From: Chloroflexota bacterium
GTDB lineage: Bacteria > Chloroflexota > Anaerolineae > CG2-30-64-16
Assembly (NCBI GenBank): GCA_029555885.1
Contig: JAKPQT010000591.1
Location: 1 to 27,247, forward strand
Length of the DNA stretch: 27,247 nt
Direction: 5' to 3'
This document shows positions 1 to 7,022 of the stretch, one piece after another. Numbering within the stretch: the first letter of the stretch is position 1; the number at the start of each line of letters is the position of its first letter. A program made the position numbers and the translations under genes. Below the pieces are notes generated by a model that was not told the DNA's origin, did no database searches, and worked only from the letters and a program-made list of their open reading frames with translations.

Positions 1-350
1 GGAGAGATCGCGCGCCAATCATCTGCGAAGCGTGCCAGGTCAGCCGTGACCGCCAGGCGGCGGCCCGATGCCTCGTCGCTAAAGTCTCCGTAGTTCGCCA
101 GGTCGACACAGGTGTCCGGGCCCGCAGTGCCAAGTTGTTGATAGAGTCCATACAGGGACTGGCCGGGCCGGTGGCCCATGAGGAAGTGGATGCCGCCATC
201 GATGGTATACTCGCCGCGGCGCCAACTGACGGCGACGCCGCCCGGCTGCGACGCGTGCTCGAAGATGTGCGTCTGGTAGCCGTTCCTCTGCGCATAGACG
301 CCCGCGGCCAGCCCGGCCAATCCCGCGCCGATGATGACCAGTCGCTTCAT
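1..350 (-). CDS. FAD-dependent oxidoreductase, CrtI/phytoene desaturase-like (partial, 3' end off window)
   Basis: Reading the minus strand from an ATG at 350 gives 116 codons with no stop before the window edge, so only the N-terminus is present. The first residues (MKRLVIIGAGLAGLAAG) form a Rossmann dinucleotide-binding motif, GxGxxGLxxG. An acidic residue at the end of the second strand (IFEH) and the PGG segment about 40 residues in are typical of the phytoene desaturase/NAD(P)-FAD flavoprotein superfamily. The segment YTIDGGIHFLMG resembles the second conserved FAD-site stretch of CrtI-like proteins. The substrate cannot be inferred from this fragment; carotenoid, retinol-saturase-like or amine oxidase-like activities are all possible. 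It starts 13 bases after the stop of the CNNM-type gene, so the two are probably cotranscribed. No strong Shine-Dalgarno sequence is visible. Confidence 0.8.
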   Translation of the reverse strand, partial: MKRLVIIGAGLAGLAAGVYAQRNGYQTHIFEHASQPGGVAVSWRRGEYTIDGGIHFLMGHRPGQSLYGLYQQLGTAGPDTCVDLANYGDFSDEASGRRLAVTADLARFADDWRAIS

Positions 351-363
351 GTTCTGCCCTGCC

Positions 364-1692
364 CTACTCGCCTGTTTCCGCGGCCGCGAAGGGCGGCGTC
401 ACCAGCACCTTGTCCACGCGGTGCCCGTCCATGTCTACGACCTCAAAGTGATACCCCTGCCACTCGAACTTATCGGTGAGTTGCGGGATGCGCCCCAGGT
501 GCATCATCACGAAGCCGCCAAGCGTCTCGTAGGTGCCTTCCTGCGCGCCGGGCAGGTCACTGACCCGGAACAGCTCAGCAAAGTCGCCTGCGGGCAGCGT
601 GCCGTCCAGCAGCCATGAGCCATCGGGGCACCGCACGGCCAGCGCTCCCTCCGCGTGCTCGCCCGGCACAGTGATGTCGCCCGCAACAGCCTCCAGCAGG
701 TCGTGCACCGTGACGAGGCCCTGGATGCTGCCGAATTCATCGACTACCAGGGCCAGGTGCAGCCGCGAGTTGTGGAACAAATCCAATAGCTGAACTGCGG
801 GGAAGGTTTCGGGCACGAACTGCGGCGCGCGCATGGCCGAGGTTATGTCCGCTTCGCCCGTGGTCAACCGGCAGCCCAGCAGCGCCTTGGCTTCCACGAT
901 TCCGATGACATTGTCCAGGCTGCCGCGCGACACCGGAAAGCGCGCATGGCCGCTCTCCACGATTTGTGCGCACATCTCATCCCACGAATCCTCGATGTCG
1001 AGCCAGACGATTTCAGGCCGGGGGGTCATCAGTGTGCCTGCGCGACGCTCGCCCAGGCGAAAGACCCGTTGGGCGACCTCGCTCTCGGCCGCGGACAGCA
1101 CTCCCAGCTCCGCACCCTGCTCCAGCATCACCTTGATTTCCTCTTCCGTCACTGCGGGTTCGGAGGCCGCGGGCACCCGGAGCAGCTTAATGAGCAGGTC
1201 GGTGGAGACGGTCAGCAGCCACACCAGCGGCGCGACAATGCGGGACAGGCCGCTCATCGGGCCTGCGACGATGGAGGCAACGCGTTCCGGGTTGTTCAGG
1301 CCGAGGCGTTTGGGCAGCAGCTCGCCGATGACGAGGGAGAGATAGGTGATTGCGCCGACGACGAGCGCCATCGCAAGGGTTTCGCTGTAGGCTGCCGCTG
1401 CGGGGAACCGCTCGGCCAGCAAATCCGCCAGGGGGTCTGCGATGCGCGCGCCGCCGAATGCGCCTGCGAGGATGCCGATCAGGGTGATGCCAATCTGAAC
1501 AGTGGACAGGAACTCGTCCGGGTCGCGCGCGAGCTCAAGCGCAGACCGCGCGCGCTTGTCGCCCATGTCGGCCCGCTGCTGCAAGCGCGCCTTGCGCGCC
1601 GAAACCACCGAAATCTCGGACATCGAGAAGATGCCGTTCAGCACGACCAGCAGCAGAATGATCAGCATCTCGATACCCACGTTTCCCATCAT
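364..1692 (-). CDS. CNNM/CorC (HlyC)-type transporter-associated membrane protein with CBS pair
   Basis: This 442-residue protein has the standard order of the hemolysin C/CNNM family. An N-terminal DUF21 transmembrane domain (about residues 8-165, hydrophobic segments near 8-28, 65-85, 105-130 and 140-165) contains the signature SMSEISVVSARK. A CBS-domain pair follows (about 205-340, with RAGTLMTPRPEIVWLD and VVDEFGSIQGLVT), then a C-terminal CorC_HlyC domain (about 350-430). Family members are membrane proteins implicated in Mg2+/Co2+ or Na+ transport; 'hemolysin' is a historical label. Translation could begin at 1692 or at the second ATG at 1689: an AAGGATGA stretch lies directly upstream and gives better spacing to 1689. 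The partial flavoprotein gene follows 13 bases downstream. A 15-bp palindrome (1734-1748) lies about 45 bases upstream of the start and could be regulatory. Confidence 0.92.
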   Translation of the reverse strand: MMGNVGIEMLIILLLVVLNGIFSMSEISVVSARKARLQQRADMGDKRARSALELARDPDEFLSTVQIGITLIGILAGAFGGARIADPLADLLAERFPAAAAYSETLAMALVVGAITYLSLVIGELLPKRLGLNNPERVASIVAGPMSGLSRIVAPLVWLLTVSTDLLIKLLRVPAASEPAVTEEEIKVMLEQGAELGVLSAAESEVAQRVFRLGERRAGTLMTPRPEIVWLDIEDSWDEMCAQIVESGHARFPVSRGSLDNVIGIVEAKALLGCRLTTGEADITSAMRAPQFVPETFPAVQLLDLFHNSRLHLALVVDEFGSIQGLVTVHDLLEAVAGDITVPGEHAEGALAVRCPDGSWLLDGTLPAGDFAELFRVSDLPGAQEGTYETLGGFVMMHLGRIPQLTDKFEWQGYHFEVVDMDGHRVDKVLVTPPFAAAETGE

Positions 1693-1733
1693 TCATCCTT
1701 CCCCACGGTGGCTTCAGGTGAAATCTACATGGC

Positions 1734-1748
1734 AGACCTTCGAGGTCT
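1734..1748. repeat. Short palindrome sharing a 13-mer with the 10562-10630 repeat
   Basis: AGACCT-TCG-AGGTCT is a perfect 6-bp inverted repeat with a 3-base centre, upstream of the CNNM-type gene. With the preceding GC it shares the 13-mer GCAGACCTTCGAG with 10560-10572, the outer arm of a larger palindrome near the tRNA gene. It may be a minimal copy of the same dispersed repeat, or an operator; the sequence does not decide. Confidence 0.55.
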
Positions 1749-1818
1749 CGGCTATTGTTGTCGACATGGAATGGGTTAAAGTGCAACCACAGAGATTGCG
1801 CCGGATCCGAACGGCTGT

Positions 1819-1877
1819 CCTCACCCCCCGGCCCCCTCTCCTGAACCGCAGTTCAGGAGAGGGGGCCGGGGGTGAGG
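1819..1877. repeat. Long hairpin-forming inverted repeat (possible terminator)
   Basis: Two arms of about 28 bp (starting CCTCACCCCC, ending GGGGGTGAGG) pair almost perfectly, with one unpaired C in the left arm and a CGCA tetraloop at 1847-1850. It lies about 40 bases past the stop of the alpha/beta hydrolase, upstream of the CNNM-type gene. No U-run follows on either strand, so it is not a canonical rho-independent terminator, though such a stable stem could still stop transcription or protect a 3' end. GC-rich hairpins of this kind are often dispersed repeats. Confidence 0.8.
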
Positions 1878-1918
1878 TTCCCGAGCGATGTCAGCCGACA
1901 GCATCAGAGTGGCTGGAC

Positions 1919-2785
1919 TCAGAGCACATCTTCCAGGAAGGCCGCGACCGCTGCGACATAGGCCGCGTTCTCCTCGACAAACATCATGTGCCCGCTCTGC
2001 TCGAAGACCACCAGCAGGCCGTCGGGCACACCGCGGGCAATTGCCTGTGCAGCGTCCACTGAGCAGGAGCGGTCATGCCGTCCGGCCAGGACCAATACAG
2101 GCTGTGTGACCTGGGCCAACCGGTCGGCGACCTCGATGCCGCCGTACTCTGCGTTGGCGAAGTGGCGCAGCACCTCTGCCGAGTACACCATGCCGCCCGT
2201 GACGGCCTCGTATTCAGCAATGCGCGGGTCATACGGATCGGCAAAGTGGAACGGCCACTGGTCGTGCAGCAGGTCGGCCGCGTCCTGCGCATCCCGCACC
2301 ACCCGCTCGCGCGCCCAGGAGATGACGAGCCGCTCGCGCAGCTCGGGCTCATCGAAGGCGGCGAGACTCGTTTCGACGTGCGAGAGATAGCTGGACGAAG
2401 GGATGCCGGCGGAGACGATGGTCGCGGCCGCAGCGCCAGGGTCGTCCACCGCATGCTGCAGTGCGACGAACGCGCCGTAGGAGTGACCGAGCACCGCATA
2501 GCGGGCCAGGCCCAGTGATTCTGCAAGCCCGCTCACGTCGCGGGCCATTTCCTCGAGCGTCCACGTCTCTGCCGGCGCCGGGCCGGAGCGGCCCTGCCCG
2601 CGCTGATCCACGAACAACAGCCGCCAGCGACCGGCCAGCGGATCGAGGTAATGGCCGAACGTCTGGTGGTCGAGGCCCGGCCCGCCGTGCAACACGATGA
2701 CCGGGCTCCCCTGCCCGCGTTCGACGACATATAACTGCGTATCCCGCACGGGCACAAGCTGCCCGGCTTCCGGCTCTCGTCTCAT
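1919..2785 (-). CDS. Alpha/beta hydrolase, prolyl iminopeptidase-like (S33 family)
   Basis: The 288-residue protein has the complete alpha/beta-hydrolase signature of peptidase family S33. The oxyanion segment HGGPG is at residues 33-37, VDQRGQGRS at about 59-67, and the nucleophile elbow GHSYG puts the serine at 102. An acid in AGRHD (D238) and a histidine in SGH (H266) complete the triad. HGGPG with DQRGxGxS is characteristic of proline iminopeptidases, which remove N-terminal proline from peptides. Related tricorn-interacting aminopeptidases and esterases share it, so the exact substrate is uncertain. There is no signal peptide, so it is probably cytoplasmic. It appears monocistronic, with its own sigma70-like promoter at 2827-2855 and a long hairpin downstream. 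The start at 2785 is preceded by GAGG at a rather long spacing. Confidence 0.88.
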   Translation of the reverse strand: MRREPEAGQLVPVRDTQLYVVERGQGSPVIVLHGGPGLDHQTFGHYLDPLAGRWRLLFVDQRGQGRSGPAPAETWTLEEMARDVSGLAESLGLARYAVLGHSYGAFVALQHAVDDPGAAAATIVSAGIPSSSYLSHVETSLAAFDEPELRERLVISWARERVVRDAQDAADLLHDQWPFHFADPYDPRIAEYEAVTGGMVYSAEVLRHFANAEYGGIEVADRLAQVTQPVLVLAGRHDRSCSVDAAQAIARGVPDGLLVVFEQSGHMMFVEENAAYVAAVAAFLEDVL

Positions 2786-2826
2786 CGCTTCAACACCTCA
2801 TCGGAACAGTCCATGCTGCCGTGCTC

Positions 2827-2855
2827 ATTTTAGCCCAGCCGCAGACCGCAGACAA
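2827..2855 (-). promoter_or_regulatory. Predicted sigma70 promoter for the S33 hydrolase
   Basis: On the minus strand TTGTCT (2850-2855) and TAAAAT (2827-2832) are separated by exactly 17 bases, putting transcription start near 2820 and giving a leader of about 35 bases. Confidence 0.55.
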
Positions 2856-2866
2856 ACAAAGAGACG

Positions 2867-2891
2867 GGCGGCTCATCAGAGCGCACCCGCC
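2867..2891 (-). terminator. Possible weak terminator downstream of ferritin
   Basis: About 30 bases past the ferritin stop the minus strand has a GGCGG/CCGCC stem with a 15-base loop, followed by a T-rich run (CGTCTCTTTGTTTGTC). The stem is short, so this is tentative. Confidence 0.3.
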
Positions 2892-2921
2892 TCGCACATA
2901 GCTCAAAGATCGTTCGCCGGC

Positions 2922-3416
2922 TCAGCCCTTGCCGCGGCGCCCCAACTGCGCGTCGGCCATGAAGAGGGCGTGGCCCTGCGTGCCAACCATGCGCAGCATG
3001 TCCACGATTTCCGCCGCGTGCTTCTCTTCCTCGACCTGCTCGCTGATGAACCATTGCAGCATGATCTGGGTCGGGTAGTCATTCTCCTGCAGCGCCGACT
3101 CGTACAGCCGGGTAATCAGGCCGGTGACGAGCGCCTCGTGCTTCTGCACCTGCTCGAAGATGTCCAGCAGCGAGCCGAAGCTCGTCGGCGGCTGGTCGAT
3201 CGCCTGCAGTGTCACCGCGGCGCCGCGGTCCTGAATGTACCCGAAGAACTTGAGCGCGTGCTCCTGCTCTTCTTTCGCCTGCATGGCGAGCCAGGAGGCG
3301 GAACCCGGCATGTTGTGCGCATTGCAGTAAGCAGACATGGAGAGATAGAAGTAAGCCGAGTATAGCTCGTGCTTGATCTGATCGTTGAGAGCGGTAAGAA
3401 GGGTGTTGCTCAGCAT
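2922..3416 (-). CDS. ftnA: Ferritin (non-haem iron storage)
   Basis: The 164-residue protein is a prokaryotic ferritin. Using the start at 3416, the ferroxidase-centre residues sit at E17, E50, H53, E94 and Q127, the same numbering as E. coli FtnA, with the motif KEEQEHALKFF around residues 48-58. It should form a 24-mer cytosolic cage that oxidises and stores Fe(II). The frame extends 12 codons further upstream, but AAGGAG lies 6 bases before the ATG at 3416, and the promoter spacing fits that start. It stands alone with its own promoter (3461-3488). No clear Fur box was identified, although the promoter region was not exhaustively searched for one. Confidence 0.95.
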   Translation of the reverse strand: MLSNTLLTALNDQIKHELYSAYFYLSMSAYCNAHNMPGSASWLAMQAKEEQEHALKFFGYIQDRGAAVTLQAIDQPPTSFGSLLDIFEQVQKHEALVTGLITRLYESALQENDYPTQIMLQWFISEQVEEEKHAAEIVDMLRMVGTQGHALFMADAQLGRRGKG

Positions 3417-3460
3417 CGTAGACTCCTTGAACGGAATTGTGTTTTGACTCAACGCACGTC

Positions 3461-3488
3461 ATTGTAATGCGTTTCGCAAACCTGTCAA
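3461..3488 (-). promoter_or_regulatory. Strong sigma70 promoter for ferritin
   Basis: On the minus strand a consensus TTGACA (3483-3488) is followed by 16 bases and TACAAT (3461-3466). Predicted start of transcription is near 3454, giving a leader of about 38 bases to the AAGGAG-preceded ATG. Confidence 0.7.
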
Positions 3489-3522
3489 AGTATTGGGGCA
3501 GCGTACCAAATGCACAACCCGT

Positions 3523-4197
3523 TCAGTCCTCGTCGCCGCCCGCTAGCGCAGCAGCCGCCGGCCCGACCGCCAGCACGAGCACCAGTGAAATCAGCACCGC
3601 AGACGACAGGCACCACAGGCAGACAGCCTTGATGATGAACAGCTCCAGGTAGGTCAAATAAATGCTGAAGATGACGCCGAAGAGCGCCATGCCCAGGAGC
3701 GCAGGTCCGGCCAGCCGGGCGAGCGAGGGCCAAAAACGGGCTACGGCCCAGGCCGCCAGGATGCCGATATAGCCCAGCGCGCCGAGCAGCCCAACCGGCA
3801 GCACGCCGAACAGGGTCGCGAACGGGCTGGCCTGCACCGCGTTGCAGTCGCCGACCGGGCCGCACACCGCAGCAACATTCTGCGTCTCGACATAGGTCAG
3901 GTAAAGCGCCACGCCCAGGCCCAACAACGATATGATCGGCATTACGACCGAAGCGCCGCCCGGCACCGCGGGAACCTCCCGGCCCAGTGCCAGGAGAACG
4001 GCCCCGATCAGCGCATACAGCAGGGCCGCGCCGAGAATTGCCATCACCACCCAGGCCAGGGCGAACCCGTCCGCGCCTGCGGCCAGCGGCTGCGGGCCAG
4101 GCGCGGACTCGGTCAGGGCCGGTCGGGAGACGAGATTCGACAATACGCTGAAGATAACCAGGCTCAGAGAGAGGACCTTAGCAGCTCTGACTCGCAT
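3523..4197 (-). CDS. Vitamin K epoxide reductase (VKOR) family protein
   Basis: This 224-residue integral membrane protein carries both VKOR redox pairs: loop cysteines C112 and C118 (CGPVGDC, followed by NAVQASPFATLFG) and the active-site CLWC at C193-C196. Bacterial VKORs reoxidise DsbA-like thioredoxin proteins by passing electrons to quinone, supporting disulfide formation outside the membrane. The VKOR core begins near residue 85; before it lie about 80 residues with two extra hydrophobic stretches (about 8-24 and 46-72), so the N-terminus is longer than the minimal family core. No fused or adjacent DsbA-like domain is visible. The ATG at 4197 was chosen because GAGGA lies 7 bases upstream; the open frame otherwise continues antiparallel through the GT2 gene. 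It is the last gene of the aminotransferase-GT2-VKOR operon, 14 bases after GT2. Confidence 0.92.
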   Translation of the reverse strand: MRVRAAKVLSLSLVIFSVLSNLVSRPALTESAPGPQPLAAGADGFALAWVVMAILGAALLYALIGAVLLALGREVPAVPGGASVVMPIISLLGLGVALYLTYVETQNVAAVCGPVGDCNAVQASPFATLFGVLPVGLLGALGYIGILAAWAVARFWPSLARLAGPALLGMALFGVIFSIYLTYLELFIIKAVCLWCLSSAVLISLVLVLAVGPAAAALAGGDED

Positions 4198-4211
4198 TCT
4201 TGTTTCCTCGT

Positions 4212-5663
4212 TCAGGATGTACCGGAGACCCGGCGGAGCGCCGGCCGCGACTGCCAGAGGCCTGTCCAGGCGACGATGCCATAGCCGAGCGCACAAAGGA
4301 CGAGGAACGGCATGCTGCCGTACTGCCCGTGCTGCCATGCCAGCACCAGCCCTACCAGCGCATAGGCCATCAGCCCGAACTCGCCCAGGATCGTCCAATC
4401 CGGCCGCAGGCGGTAGACGCTGTCCACCCAGCGGCCCTCGCGGCCTTCCAGCCGGAACTTCGGTGTGCGGCGGAACGTGCCGCCCCACCGCGTCAGCCCT
4501 TCGTACACGGCACGCGACGTGCTGAAGGTGATGCCCGCCGCGACGACCAGGAAGATGGGCAGGTACAGCAGCCGCCGCGGCCAGCGCGGGTGCAACGCGG
4601 CCTGGCTGATGGCAAAGAGCAGCGGCGGCCCCAACCCCGCCAGCCCGAACACCATCCAGACGCCCGATTGGGGCTGCGGCTGCAGCAGCAGCGGCAGGGA
4701 CGTCAGCAGCAGGATGACGACCAGGGGCTGCGTGAAGTACCCGCTGACATGCACCAGGGCCATGAGCTTCTGGCGCAGCGGCAGTTTGCTGCGCAGAATC
4801 GGCCAGCTCAGCTTGCGGAGGCACTGGATGGAGCCCTTCGCCCAGCGCACCTGCTGGCGCTTGAACGCCTCCATCTGCGCGGGCAGCTCCGCGGGCGCTT
4901 CCACATCCGGCAGGTACAGGCAGCGCCACCCCGCGAGCTGGGCGCGGTAGCTCAGGTCCATATCCTCGGTCATGGTGTCGGCCTGCCAGCCGCCCGCATC
5001 CTCGATGCAGGCCCGCCGCCACAACCCACCCGAACCGTTGAAGTTGATGAGCAATCCGGCGCGGCTGCGCGCGGTCTGCTCGATGACGAAATGCCCGTCC
5101 AGCGCGAGCGACTGGACGCGGGTCAGGGGAGAGTATTCCTCGTTCAGATGGGTCCAGCGGGTCTGCACCATGCCCGCATCAGGATGCGCCTGCAAGACCG
5201 GCACGGTCCGCCGCAGGAAGTCGGGCTGGGGCCGGAAATCCGCATCGAAGACTGCGACAACTTCCGCCTCGGTTCGCGTCAACCCCCAGGCCAGCGCGCC
5301 GGCCTTGAAGCCCTGCCGGTCGGCCCGGTGCAGCACCTGCACATTGATGCCGGCCTGCCGGTGATAGGCCGCCCGCGCCTCCGCAAGTGCGGTCGTGTCG
5401 TCGGTGGAGTCGTCAAGCACCTGAATGGTGAGCCGGTCCGCCGGGTAATCCAGCGTAGCCGCTGCGTCAATCAGCCGCTCGACGACGTGCCGCTCATTGT
5501 AGACCGGCAGTTGCACCGCGACGTGCGGCCAGTCTCCGTCGGCGATATCCGCCCGCGACGCAACCGTCCGGCGATGCCGGAGGTACAACAACGTCAGTGC
5601 CAGTGATTGGAGCGCATAGAGGCTCAGCCACACCAGCGCTGCCGTATAGACAATCCGAATCAA
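4212..5663 (-). CDS. GT2 processive glycosyltransferase, CslA/cellulose synthase-like
   Basis: The 483-residue protein has the full D,D,D,QxxRW signature of processive family-2 glycosyltransferases: DD at 84-85 (VLDDSTDD), DAD at 140-142, TEDMD at 232-236 and QQVRW at 270-274. One N-terminal transmembrane helix (about 5-28) and several C-terminal ones (about 300-480) anchor it in the membrane. Such enzymes polymerise hexoses from nucleotide sugars and export the chain. The arrangement resembles CslA-type mannan/glucomannan synthases more than BcsA, since no PilZ domain follows; the polymer is not determinable here. The start is TTG at 5663 with AAGGCGG just upstream, and no ATG is available nearby. 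It is 20 bases after the aminotransferase and 14 before VKOR, so it is probably cotranscribed with both. Confidence 0.92.
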   Translation of the reverse strand: MIRIVYTAALVWLSLYALQSLALTLLYLRHRRTVASRADIADGDWPHVAVQLPVYNERHVVERLIDAAATLDYPADRLTIQVLDDSTDDTTALAEARAAYHRQAGINVQVLHRADRQGFKAGALAWGLTRTEAEVVAVFDADFRPQPDFLRRTVPVLQAHPDAGMVQTRWTHLNEEYSPLTRVQSLALDGHFVIEQTARSRAGLLINFNGSGGLWRRACIEDAGGWQADTMTEDMDLSYRAQLAGWRCLYLPDVEAPAELPAQMEAFKRQQVRWAKGSIQCLRKLSWPILRSKLPLRQKLMALVHVSGYFTQPLVVILLLTSLPLLLQPQPQSGVWMVFGLAGLGPPLLFAISQAALHPRWPRRLLYLPIFLVVAAGITFSTSRAVYEGLTRWGGTFRRTPKFRLEGREGRWVDSVYRLRPDWTILGEFGLMAYALVGLVLAWQHGQYGSMPFLVLCALGYGIVAWTGLWQSRPALRRVSGTS

Positions 5664-5683
5664 ACAGCCGCCTTTCCGCCGCG

Positions 5684-6808
5684 CTAACCCGCCAACACGC
5701 GGTCGAGCGCACCCAGCAGGGTGACGACGTTTTCCGGGCGGCAGGACTGCCCCATGAGACCGATGCGCCAGTACCGGCCCTTCAACGCGCCGAGTGCACC
5801 CGCAATATCCACGTTGTACTCGGCCAGCAGCCGGCCGCGCACCGCAGCCTCATCCGCGCCCGCAGGCACGCGCACCGTCGTCAGGCTCGCCAGGCGATAT
5901 TCGGGCGGCACCAGCATGGACATGCCCCGCGCCTCGAGCCCTTCCCACAATAGCCGGCTGACCTGTGTGTGACGCTCGAAGCGGGCGGCGAGACCTTCTT
6001 CGGCCACCAGCCGCAGCGCCTCGCGCAGCGCAAACATCATGCTGGCCGGGCCCGTGTGGTGGTAGACCCGCTCCGCGTTCCAATACTTGCGCTGAAGCGT
6101 GAGGTCGAGATACCAGCTCTGCACTTTGGTCGTGCGCGCCGCGAGCGCAGCTTCCGCGCGCGGGCCGACCGTGATGGGCGCGAGGCCGGGCGGCGCGCTC
6201 AGACACTTCTGCGAGCCGGTGTAGCAGATGTCGATGCCGATTTCGTCCACAGGGACGGAGACGCCGCCGAGCGAGGCCACCGTGTCCACGAGCAGCAGCG
6301 CGCCGTGGCGATGGACGACCTCCGCGATGCCGTGGAGGGGCTGGGCAATGCCGGTCGAAGTTTCCCCGTGCACGATGGCGACGAGCTTGGCGGGACGCTC
6401 GTCCAATGCCTGCGCTACCTGCCGCTCGCTGATGACCTGGCCCCAGGGCACATCGATGCGCCGCACGTCCGCCCGCGCGCGGGTCGCCATCTCGACCATC
6501 CGCTCCCCGAAATACCCCGCCACGCAGATGAGCACTGGGTCGCCCTCTTCGATGAAGTTGTAGAGCGCGGCCTCCATGCCCGCACTGCCCGTGCCCGGCA
6601 GGGCCAGGGTCAGCGGGTTCTGCGTCTGGAACACCATGCGCAGGAGTTCCTGGGTCTCGTCCATCACGGCCAGGTAGCTAGGATCGAGATAACCCACCAG
6701 CGGTGTCGCCATCGCGCGCAGGACGCGCGGATGCACCATGCTGGGCCCAGGGCCCAATAGCAGTCGCGCCAGCAAATCTAGATCGTAATAGCTCTGCGTT
6801 TGTCGCAT
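5684..6808 (-). CDS. Class V PLP aminotransferase (serine/alanine-glyoxylate or serine-pyruvate type)
   Basis: The 374-residue protein matches the alanine-glyoxylate/serine-pyruvate aminotransferase family. LLGPGPS is near the N-terminus, PGTGSAGMEA at about 71-80, HGETSTG at 147-153, the PLP-ring aspartate in LLVDTVASLGG at 171-182, and the PLP lysine K201 in GSQKCLSAPPG. It ends with a conventional C-terminal small domain. Family members transfer amino groups between serine or alanine and glyoxylate or pyruvate; some act on related substrates such as phosphonates or purine-derived glyoxylate. The ATG at 6808 has GGAG 6 bases upstream, whereas the ATG four codons earlier (6820) has no good ribosome site. 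A consensus promoter at 6850-6878 drives it. It heads the operon with GT2 and VKOR, though no shared pathway is obvious. Confidence 0.92.
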   Translation of the reverse strand: MRQTQSYYDLDLLARLLLGPGPSMVHPRVLRAMATPLVGYLDPSYLAVMDETQELLRMVFQTQNPLTLALPGTGSAGMEAALYNFIEEGDPVLICVAGYFGERMVEMATRARADVRRIDVPWGQVISERQVAQALDERPAKLVAIVHGETSTGIAQPLHGIAEVVHRHGALLLVDTVASLGGVSVPVDEIGIDICYTGSQKCLSAPPGLAPITVGPRAEAALAARTTKVQSWYLDLTLQRKYWNAERVYHHTGPASMMFALREALRLVAEEGLAARFERHTQVSRLLWEGLEARGMSMLVPPEYRLASLTTVRVPAGADEAAVRGRLLAEYNVDIAGALGALKGRYWRIGLMGQSCRPENVVTLLGALDRVLAG

Positions 6809-6849
6809 AACACGCTCCATTTCAGAGGTCAGCCACAGGATATTCGGTC

Positions 6850-6878
6850 ATTTTAGCCGGGCAGACGGGCATTGTCAA
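6850..6878 (-). promoter_or_regulatory. Strong sigma70 promoter for the aminotransferase operon
   Basis: On the minus strand TTGACA (6873-6878), a 17-base spacer and TAAAAT (6850-6855) form a near-consensus promoter. Its -35 box is directly next to the inverted repeat at 6879-6911. Confidence 0.7.
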
Positions 6879-6911
6879 AGAAACCCAGTTTTTTCCAAAA
6901 ACCGGGTTTCT
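6879..6911. repeat. Inverted repeat between divergent promoters
   Basis: AGAAACCC...GGGTTTCT arms of 15 bp pair with one mismatch around a 3-base loop. The element lies between two divergent promoters and touches the -35 box of the aminotransferase operon. It may be a dispersed hairpin repeat or a regulator-binding site. Confidence 0.7.
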
Positions 6912-6961
6912 CACGCAAGCGAGCGTTGTCACAAAAATCCGGCCAAAACGTCCCTGTGGTA

Positions 6962-6990
6962 TTGGCACGCGTGCCCCGTTGTGTTAATAT
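6962..6990 (+). promoter_or_regulatory. Sigma70 promoter for the esterase-xylulokinase operon
   Basis: TTGGCA (6962-6967), a 17-base spacer and TAATAT (6985-6990) precede the GTG start of the esterase. Predicted transcription start is about 6997, giving a leader of about 25 bases with GGAGG at 7013-7017. Confidence 0.65.
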
Positions 6991-7022
6991 AGGCCCGACA
7001 GCTTACCCCGACGGAGGCGAGT

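Noticed and set aside
4198..5022. Apparent N-terminal extension of VKOR through the GT2 region
   Set aside because: It overlaps GT2 in another frame and reads low-complexity sequence; the ATG at 4197 has a ribosome site.
4200..5606. Long plus-strand open frame antisense to the GT2 gene
   Set aside because: Shadow of a GC-rich gene: no recognisable domain, while the minus strand encodes complete GT2 motifs.
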